From assembly GCA_036939755.1 (NCBI GenBank), contig JALLAZ010000661.1, positions 1 to 13,187 of the forward strand: a stretch of DNA of 13,187 nt, written 5' to 3'. Positions 1 to 9,400 of the stretch are shown in pieces; position 1 is the stretch's first letter; each line of letters opens with the position of its first letter. The DNA comes from Stephanodiscus triporus. Its lineage: Eukaryota > Bacillariophyta > Thalassiosirophyceae > Thalassiosirales > Thalassiosiraceae. The notes beneath the pieces are model-generated. The model was not told the origin of the DNA. It worked only from the letters and a program-made list of their open reading frames with translations, and did no database searches. The translations under genes were made by a program, and so were the position numbers.

Positions 1-28
1 TGAAGGCATCCGCCGATCCGCCCTCCTC

Positions 29-65
<37 letters not shown>

Positions 66-304
66 GCCCTAGACGCCGCCCTGTCGTCGTGGACCCGGTT
101 CGACCTCACCGACCGCCGTCCGCACCTCGACTCGTCGGCCCAATCCCTCCTCGACGCGAGGGAGGCCTCCCTCGTCGCGCGGAGGAGGCTCGGCGACGCC
201 ACCAAGAGCCTGAAGCGCGCCCTCAAGTCGGCCGAGGACGACGACGTCTTCTTCTCCGCAGCCGCCGCGCCGTCGGGGGGGGACGACGACGACGGGGACG
301 GCGG

Positions 305-337
<33 letters not shown>

Positions 338-3324
338 GAGGGCCATCGCGGCCGAGTGCATGTCCACGATACGCATGTACCAGGAGGAGATCGACGCCAT
401 AACGCGTCGGTGCAAGTCCGCGGAGGGGGCGTTCGCGCAGCTTTACAGGGGGCTGCACGATTGTCCGGACCCGGCGGACGTCATGCGCGACGCGAAACGA
501 CTGCTCGAGGGACGGGACGCGCGCGTCGACGCGCTGTCGAGGGGGATGGAGGAACTGAGGATGGAATTGGGGAGGTCCGTGGACGAGAGGGCGCGTTTGG
601 CCGATGAGATGAGGGAGAGGGAGAGGGAATTGAACGACGCGATGATCAAGAAGTCGCAGGGGAGCGGCGCGGGCGGGGGAGGGGCGGGAGGGGGAGAATT
701 GTCACTGGCGGAGCGGGAGGAATTGATCAGGCTTCGGGGCGAGGTGGCGGAATTCGAGGTGGAATTCCGGGGACTGAAGAATCAGGACATCACCATACGC
801 AAGCTGGAGGGTGAGTTGCGTGGATGGCTGCATCATCCCGCCTTCTTTTTTTCTTTTCTTTTTCGGGCCCGTCATTGAATGTATCGCCCTTCGTCGTTGT
901 TTTGCGTTTTGTTTTGTTTTTCTTCTTCTCTCTCTCTCTCTCTCTCCCCCTCCCTTTCGCCCGTCCGTCGTGATTCTATCGGATCCCGCGATTCAATATT
1001 TGATCCAAAGGCAAGATCGAGGAGTTGGAGATGAACAAGGAGGAGGAAATGCAGAAGGAATTGAAGTGAGTTTCTCTTTCGGTCATCGTGGCGTACCCCG
1101 TTCGACTGATCGTATTTCATTTGTCGGGTCCGAGAGGATCTCGCCCCCCCCTCGAATGTTACGTCCGACACTATAAAACATGAGCTTAACGTTTCTTTCT
1201 CTCCCAACTCCGTCCCCTTCTTTCCCTCCGGACTCTTCCATCCTACCCCCCCCCCCCCCCCCCCGTCCCATTCCCCCCGATCCGCAGGAAGGCGCGGGAG
1301 GAGCTCGCCGAATCCGAGGGACGACGTGCCGCCGAGGCCCTCGAGCGGGAGGCCGCCACGTCCCGCCGTCTCGAGTCCGTCGAATTGCAGCTTCGGGCCG
1401 AGCGCGCCGGCCGCGAGGCCGGCGCGAATCAGCTCCTGCGCGCGGAGGACGGGTTGGGCGAGCGAGAGGCGGCGTGGGAGGCGCAGCGACAGATACTCGT
1501 GCAGGACGCCGAGCGACTGAGGGAGGAATTGGGCGTGGTGGGGAGGGAACGGGACGCGTGGCGACTGAGGGCGGAGGCCTCGTCCCACACCTCCCCCTCC
1601 TCTGGGGGGAGCGGTATGAACGACTACGACTATCCCAGCGGCGAGGGGTATCTGGGAGTCCCCCAGGCGCCGACGGCGGGGGCGATGTCCGAGCGGAAGG
1701 CGTACGAGGCCGAGATCGAGGAGCTTTCGATCACGTGCAGTGCGCTTAGGGAGGAATTGCGATCGAAGGAAGATTCCGCCTCGGAGGAGCGCAGGTGAGT
1801 TTTATGATGGTGGATTATCGATCATTCGTTCTTCGTGTTTCTATTGTAAAGCTACGATCCACCTCCTATTCACTCTATGCCGCTTTCTCTCTCCCTCGTT
1901 TCCGTTGAACGCAAACGTTAGGTCTCTTCGAACTACCATCGATTCGTTGGAACGAGAGCGCTCGTCCCTATCCAATCGAGTGTCCTCCCTCGAGATGCAA
2001 GTGGTAAACGCACCCTCTCAGGACGTCGTCGACAAGATGCGTCACGAGCTCCGCATCCTCAAACGACTGGAGTACAATGCCGTCGATTACGACCACCGTG
2101 ATCCGGAGATGACCCACCCCGACATTGCGGGGAAGGACGAGGACGATCTGGAGTCGGTCCTGGTGGCCAAGTTACGCAAGGTCGAGGCAGATCTGGTCCG
2201 CGAGCGCAGGGAGAAGAACGAGGGGCACAAGGTGCGGGACGAGCTGAATCAGCGACTCCTCGCCGTGCAGAAATCGCTCGACGACGCCCAGGAGCTGATC
2301 GCGTCGCTCGAGAACGACTTGCAGGTCGCGGTGGCCACCCTGACGTCGTGCACATCCACGCCTGTCATAGGGCAAAGCGGCGACATGCCCTACGGATCGG
2401 TGAACCCCCCAGACCCGAACACCCTCCAAAGGATACTGGATCCGAAAGTACCACCCGTCCTCCCCCAGGACATCGGCAATGCAACTGTGACGTCCGCTGC
2501 CTCCCCCAGCGAAAAGGCCCAAGACGACCACTCGGTGGCGACCATAATAATGGCGCAGCGCGATCGCCTTCGTTCGCGGTGTGACGCGCTCGAGGCAGAG
2601 CGGGATAGCTTCAAAAGAGAATTACAGATCCAGGTCCAAGCCTCTGAGGGTCTGAAAACGGACAACTCGAAGCTGTACGAGAAGGTGCGTGCCAACTCTT
2701 CATCATCGATACATCCCCCACACGCTTTTTTGTACACCGAAACCCACAAATATTTGCTTGTCCACCCATTTTTTTAGGTGCGCTACCTACAGAGTTTCAA
2801 CGCCGGCGGGTATTCCAAAGGGGGGAGTGGCGTCTCTGGCGGTGCCTTCGTGCGTGGTCGGGGTTCTGGAGATTTAGACCTGGAGGCATTGGAACAGAGG
2901 TACGAAGCGTCTGTTGATCCTTTCAGACAGTTCAGCAGGACGGAGAGACAGAGGAAGTTCAAGTGAGTCTTCTTAAACCGATATGGTTTCCTATTTTCGT
3001 ATCGTGCACCTGAGCCATCGCTCGCTCATAGTGAGATTATTCCAACTCTCTAGCGAAATGAGTCCCATGGAGAAGATTGTTTATATCGTTGCTAAGACGA
3101 CGCTGGGGAGTAAGGAGATGCGCACGACCCTATTCTTTTACGTATTGGCAATGCACCTGCTCGTGTTCGTGACGACCTATAAATGGTCGCATTCTACCAC
3201 CTGCGATTACTATCACAGCCAACCTAACTTGGCGCATTTTCACGGAGGCGTTCCATTGGAGAATGTAGCGGGCGCTGTGGTGAATGCGTCAGATGAAGTT
3301 ACAAGTGCTAGGATTATGGGGTAA
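1..3324 (+). CDS. CASP-type golgin (Golgi coiled-coil membrane protein), 5' edge at window start
   Basis: Seen: six exons join in one frame: 3-810, 1011-1065, 1288-1794, 1922-2684, 2778-2962, 3054-3324, all with GT-AG introns. Bases 1-2 are TG followed by AAG GCA, so the start ATG probably lies one base outside; the protein would then be about 863 residues. Near residue 31 is WTRFDLT, the typical CASP N-terminal motif. KNQDITIRKLEG is near 260-271, followed by a long Glu/Arg-rich coiled coil to about residue 700. The conserved C-terminal CASP block begins with VRYLQSF at about 713 and includes DPFRQFSRTERQRKFK and SPMEKIV. A single membrane helix (about 798-816) is followed by a short lumenal tail. 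Known: CASP golgins are tail-anchored Golgi proteins involved in vesicle tethering and retrograde traffic. Odd: serine and threonine homopolymers near the N-terminus, and a strongly GC-rich 5' half. Family assignment is firm; exact exon edges come from splice consensus and frame only. Confidence 0.93.
24..65 (+). repeat. TCG/TCC trinucleotide repeat encoding poly-serine
   Basis: Two TCC codons are followed by twelve TCG codons in the CASP frame, giving a run of 14 serines just before the conserved WTRFDLT motif. This is a coding microsatellite and is likely to vary in length between alleles. Confidence 0.9.
306..335 (+). repeat. ACG trinucleotide repeat encoding poly-threonine
   Basis: Ten perfect ACG codons in the CASP frame encode ten threonines, preceded by an Asp/Gly-rich stretch (about 279-305). 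The run lies between two conserved N-terminal segments, probably in a disordered loop of the coiled coil. Confidence 0.9.
929..946 (+). repeat. CT dinucleotide tract in CASP intron 1
   Basis: A short CT microsatellite within a pyrimidine-rich part of intron 1 (811-1010), upstream of the acceptor at 1009-1010. It is intronic low-complexity sequence and I see no coding role for it. Confidence 0.75.
1246..1264 (+). repeat. Poly-C run of 19 in CASP intron 2
   Basis: Nineteen consecutive C residues lie in intron 2 (1066-1287), about 20 bases upstream of the acceptor, so they may serve as part of the pyrimidine tract. A run this long is prone to sequencing length error, but it is intronic and does not affect the frame. 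Confidence 0.85.
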
Positions 3325-3338
3325 AATACTACGAGTCT

Positions 3339-3344
3339 AATAAA
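3339..3344 (+). terminator. AATAAA polyadenylation-like signal of the CASP gene
   Basis: AATAAA lies 15 bases after the TAA stop of the golgin gene. The intergenic space to the converging gene's stop is only 78 bases (3325-3402), so cleavage probably falls within or beyond the start of the opposite gene's 3' end. The role is inferred from position and motif only. Confidence 0.45.
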
Positions 3345-3402
3345 ATTAGGAGTGGATCAAGCCACGGAGAGCGACGCGATATTTTTCTTCACACCTTTAA
3401 AT

Positions 3403-6400
3403 CTAAACTAAAAAAATGCCAGCAATCAACAGCGCCACAAAAGAATTAGTAGGTGAATAAGAAGCGGAATTTCGGGCATCATATGAATCCTCCTCGTCGT
3501 CTGCGCAAAATCCCACACCCCCAAGTGATCCGATCTGAGAACAATCCATACCCTTCATTTTCGATACAGCGCTCTTAATTGCTCGGTGCACCTTTGCAGA
3601 GTCGTTCGATTGAGCATCATTGGCTCCGTTAGGGAAGCTTACAACCATAACATTCTTGATATTCGTCGCTGCGCTTCGGTCCACATCAGCAATGACAGGA
3701 AGGATAGATTGTGCTAGAGCGTAACCCTCAGGGTAAAATTCTTGCATCCAACTTTCTTTAGCTTTCGAGTAATCTTCTGCGTAATTCTTTTTATTATAGT
3801 GTAGCTCATTTTCCCTGGCGCTGAAGAGAACCCCTTGAATCAACGGCACAATCAAAGCATTTTCAATTTCTTTCACTGTCCTTTCCATGGTTACACATGC
3901 CTTGGAAGCAACAAGTCAATGGTTGTATTAGCACGGTGAGAATATTTGCCTTTTTACAAAATCCAGTGAAATACTTACTCCAGATTCAAGTTCCCCTTGG
4001 GCAGTATAAACCAAGCTAATGATGCGCTCGTTAATTACTGCGTCATCTTCGTCAGAGCAGGTACCAAAATGGACACACATTCGGTTTGCTAGCATATGAA
4101 TCAGAATCCCATCGTAGCTGCCACCGTCATTAATACCTTCCAATGATCCCATGTAGTATGCAATCGCGATGTCCAGATCCTTGGCACCTTCTCCTATGGC
4201 TTCATCGTTGCTGCATGATTTCAAAGCAGTGTAAATTTTCTCGAGTATCGCCATGAACGTAACCATGTATCGCAAAGCAAAACTAATAAACCTTTTGCGT
4301 TGATCGGTAGTTGCCATTGAGAACGCCCCTTGCTTCTGGCATGCAGAGGTCTGCAAAAATAAAAAAAAGTCGATTAGATGTTGATGTTCGAGTAAGCAAA
4401 AATTAAAGACAAAAAATCCACTACGTACGATCATGGTATCAGCGTAGTAATCATCATCATCGAAGTAACGAGGGAAGGCGGCAAATACTGGCACAGCATC
4501 TCTATTTGTGGATCGAGCTATATTTCTAAGAGAGTCCTTGTAAAGGTCAAAAGCTGCCCCAAAGGAAACCTCTTGGCTATCTGGGAAGTGAAGCATGCCA
4601 TTTTCTAAGAAAATCTCAATTTTTCGGCTGAAAAGGAATATGTACGAAGTCATGAGTGGTGAGCCTTGAGACTTTAAGACGATTCTTTGAAACATGAGCA
4701 CGAAACAATTGTAAGACATTCTTACATATCAATGTCAATTAGTGATGCTTGATTCATAATCTCCTGCTCTGCGAGGTATTTGTAACCAGCCAAGCTCTTA
4801 GTGTCAGAACTACCATCGCATATAGGAGATGTCGCAGGGTCATTATTTTGCATAGACCCCACCAAATCGCATGTCAATCCTGATATAAGAAGAAAGTCAA
4901 TAATCCTCAATAAGCAGCAGTACCAGAACACTCTTCATACATCGCAACAAAACAACACTTACCCAAACAGCTGTACATGCTCTGAATCCGCGAGATAACG
5001 TAGTCTTTCTTGATATTGACCGAAGAAGGATCAGATGGAATATCATCAATTAATAAAGACTTCAATTCGCGGTAGGTCGAAGAGGCGCATGCCGAGAAAA
5101 GTGGAAGGACTGCAGTTGCGTACACTTTTACCATAGTAAGTTCATTCTTACTCAGATGATATAGTAGACAACGCAACAGTGGCACGGCCATCAATGGAAT
5201 AAGCTCATCAATTATTCCCTTGAGCTTCAAATGAGATTTTTCATTCGTTGAACAACCTCTGGATATAGCAATGTGATTCTTTGCCTGGTTGAAGAGGTCG
5301 ATGACTTTCAAGTTGATGGTAGATTCGGCTTCGGAGGGTGTTTCAAACTCATCTGCGATGAATTCAGTGAGGGCGTACAGCAAATGACCCTGTGAAGAAC
5401 TACCAGTGTCTTGATTATCTCCCATCCAATAGGCTGCTGCCTCATCAATGAATAGGGAGGGATCGTTATCGTTTTTTTGTAAATTCCTCTCACTGATACC
5501 ACTTCTTCCTTCTGTTGATATTGACGAACGACAGGCTCCATACGCAGAGTGCAGGCTGTGGGCGACCTGCATCCATATTGTTATTGCGACCATGGCAGTT
5601 TGTGCCTCAGGCGCCTTTAAATATAACAAATTTGAAATGAGAGTATCCGCGTATACGGTGGTTGGTCGTCCCATGAACTCTTGGTTATCATCCGAAAGAC
5701 CATAAATAAAGAGATTGTAAGTTGAATCAGACTTCATGGTGCTGCCCGATTCCTTGCTGAAACGAGCGATAGACCTCAGCTCCCCCGTGGCTATTCCATT
5801 TTCGTTGTAGATTTTTGAGTTGCGCCCTGAATACATCGGTGGCAATTGAGATACGAACAAAACTTAAGAAACCACAATCGACGATAGAGGGAAAGACAAC
5901 AAAGTATTTAAGAACTCACCATCGTTGTATATCCGAGTAGTCTCTTCAAAATCGTCCACACTCATGGCCGATTGAATTTGTTTCACATCAAGCGCAATGG
6001 CAGATCTATCTCCAACGTAATTTGACGTGACAAACGGAATTGGCGTAGGATCATCCGGGTTAATGACATCAGGGGGCGCTTGTATTACATCATCGGGCGT
6101 ATCCGAGCCTCCATCTACGGGCGCATCGGTAGCCGCGTCTCCGTCGACATCGCAAAGTCCATTGCTCACGAGATCGCAATCGATATCGGAGTTCGGATTG
6201 GAAAGCACGATTTGCAAAAAAGGCCGTACATCATCTTCTTCGAGACTGGGAGAAGCGACATCACTCTCAGGAAATTCATCAAAGCTCATTGCTAATTTGA
6301 TTGCTTCAGCCATGTCGGAATCTATATTCTCTATTGAAGGTATGACGGCTTGCATCGCAACATATCCTGCAGCATCATAATCAGACCGCTTGTTCACAGG

Positions 6401-9400
6401 GTCGGAGAAGTAAAGAAGAGATTGTGTCAATGGCACTTTGAGAAGTGAATTGATTGTGTCTACCGCATTCGTCGCATTTTCGCATAGGCTTTGTCTGATG
6501 GCTTCCTGTCCTAAAGTCAAGCTCGAGAATAGTACTTCATTGACTGTACTGTCAATCCCCAGGCAGTCGTGGAAATGATTACAATTTCTCTTTGAAATAC
6601 TGTACAACATTTGTCCTTCGTTGTTTAAACTGCCACCGCTTCCTTGTCCCTCTACAGAGCCAATTAGTAAGGCCACGGCGCCATCAAATGCATGAATTGA
6701 AGATGTCTTCTCGAATTCACAATTGGAAACTGCAGAGTAAAGTGCCTCTAACGCGGCCATGTATGACACGAAGCTTGATATGGCGACTTTTACCGCCATG
6801 CCCCGCTGAGAAGGGGTTGCATTTTCGAAAGGGGCCGTTTTGTCAAAGATCTGGGTAAGCAACTGATGGCTAAAGTCTGCGCCATAGTAATCATTGTACA
6901 GATTGTAGATTGGGAAGTCGGAATAGTCGATCGTATGGCTCTGAGTGAGATTATAGAGACTGACGAAATTATAAACCGCTGTGTTGTCATAGTCATAATA
7001 GTTGTGGCCTTCAATGTATATTCTCTTAGCCAAGTCGAACTTTTCCATGCTCATCAACTGATGGATTGCCACAGCGTCGAGATCCAGCCTCGCAACCTAC
7101 GACGAGGAAATGAGAGGTTTGAAATGAGCCAGCGATTTCGACATACATTTAGATTGACACAGAACTGCTCACCATGTTGGTTTTGGTTGCGTTCTCGGGT
7201 AGATACCCCGCGATCATAGTTGTGTCTAGACATTCAGGCAACATAATATCGGCCCATGCATCCAAAGCGCGGTCGTAGCTTCCTACATCATCACAGGACA
7301 GGCCGAGGCAGTTGTAATAACTCTGATAAGTTTCAACGGTAGCAGATATCAAGTTTTCTCCGAATCCTTTGATCAAAGTAGTATGAAGATCATCAAAAGT
7401 GACTTCGTGACCGCAAGTTTTGATGTGAGGGAGTGTCGCGAATGCCATCAGTTCGACAACCTTATTTTTATTGTCGTTGGACTCCGCTAAACACGAGAGA
7501 GAAGTAAATTCTCAGTAAATAACAACAGTTGCCAAAAAGAGACATCGAAAACACGACTCACCAAGCATGGAATCAATAAGACTTTGGATCAACACCGCAG
7601 TCATGTAAGACACGATTTCTTTGACAATTATACGCAAGTCATGCACATCTTCATTGCCGCAACTAATTTCGTTGTTGGAAGTGATGTCTCGCGCTTTTGT
7701 AAATCGGTCAACAATCTTTCGATTCAAATATGTCATCCCCCCATCGTTGTCATGGCTGAACTTTGGCCCTAACTCTTCTGCCAATGCATACAGCTGACCA
7801 CCTTCCCAAAGTGCTGCTGCCTGTGAAGTTTGAAAATGAATGAAGAGGTGAGCCTACAATTTACGATTTGTCACTGAAAAATTGCGACCAAACTTACCTC
7901 GTCTACGAGCCCCGAAATCATGTTTCCATTCCTGCATTCATCAACCATTGAATTCACTGCAAGCCAATTACAATAAAGGCCAACAAATCAGTGAGTTAGA
8001 AAAATGACAACAAATAGAAAAATCACAGAATGCAGTGACGGCGGCTATCACAGATATCTCGAAGCAATCGAACTTACACTTGTGTACAATCCACATCCAA
8101 ATATTAAGCACTTTAATTGATTGACAGCCAAGGACGATGTTGGTTTCAAGAGCATCACTTGTGATTGTATTCGCATATTCAGTGGCCAGCTTCCCATCGA
8201 AAAGTATCGACCCATCTGTTGCATCCAGGCCATCCTGCAGAGCGTATATGTACTGATGGAATTGAAGTTCGTCTGACATGACGTACTTGGCATCAAGACT
8301 CATTGATTCGATCGTCAACCCTGCGGTGGCGTCGTTTGAATATGAATTCTTGGCCACATCAGTACTATCAGCGCCGCAGATAGCACTCACCACCGACGAC
8401 AGAACCTGCACTCCTGTCACGTCTACAGTGGGTACATACTCTCCATTAAACAGTGTCTGGTTGCCTGGGCTTGGGGTGTACACATCATTATTTTCGTTCC
8501 CAAGATAATCAGGTGTGATACTAGTACCGGTACAAACGGAGCTCCCTAGCCAGGCGCAATCGATACCTTTAAATTGCACGTAAGTATTGAGAGATTGATA
8601 GACAGCTTCGACATCCACGTCTTCACCACATATGCCATTTTCGGACGCAGTATTTCCTTCAATTGTATTTGCAGCCTCCAATATGTCATTATCGCTGTAA
8701 CGGCGCATCATCGGCACCAGGGCAAACGCTGCAATACGAGCCAAGAGACAATGGCTTTCTTCAGTTGGATCACTGAGTTTCGCGTGGTATGCCACAAGGT
8801 CAATTATAATGGCTTCAAGAAGACTTTCAATGTTCGATTGCGCATCTGATGCCCCTTGACAATCACCACTACTTAGGGCAAACTGACCTGCATTGAACTG
8901 CTCCATGATATTTTTGTTGATGATTGGCTCACCATCATCCTCACAGCTATCGTATTGTGTGCAAAGCTCCTGAGCAAGCTGGAACAAGAGGTTCCCACCA
9001 ATGTCGGAGCCACCGGAATCTTCTCCCTCATTCGAGCCGACAAAGGCAGCCACAGCAATGTCCCAGTAGACAGTCGATCCGCCCAAAACGCCCATAGCAC
9101 TGCTGTCGGAGCATAAATTCACTGCTTCAGTTGTGTGAAGAAGAATGGCCATCTGCAAATCAATGGTTGCAATGGCGAGGCTTGCTCCAGCGCTCTTTTG
9201 CAAGACCGAAGCCGACTGAAATACATCCACACCCTCAATAGCATGAAGGGTAACTTCCATGTAGTTACGACCATCAAGACCAGAAGAAAAACTCTGATAG
9301 ATCGTGTTTACAACCGCATCTATAGGAGTGGTGATGCTGTCGAGAGAGAGGTACTTCGATCCATCGCTATTTGTTGCAATCGCATTACGCCCATTGTGGA

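Noticed and set aside
69..607. Arg-rich and Asp-rich frames on both strands over the trinucleotide repeats
   Set aside because: They are by-products of the TCG and ACG repeats; the CASP frame explains the region with conserved motifs.
872..1588. Minus-strand frame of 238 codons across CASP introns 1-2
   Set aside because: It spans CT and poly-C tracts of two introns and translates to low-complexity Glu/Arg and Gly runs with no family motif.
2059..2749. Overlapping minus-strand frames opposite CASP exon 4
   Set aside because: Long open antisense frames are expected in GC-rich coding sequence; the plus frame has coiled-coil heptads and correct splice phases.
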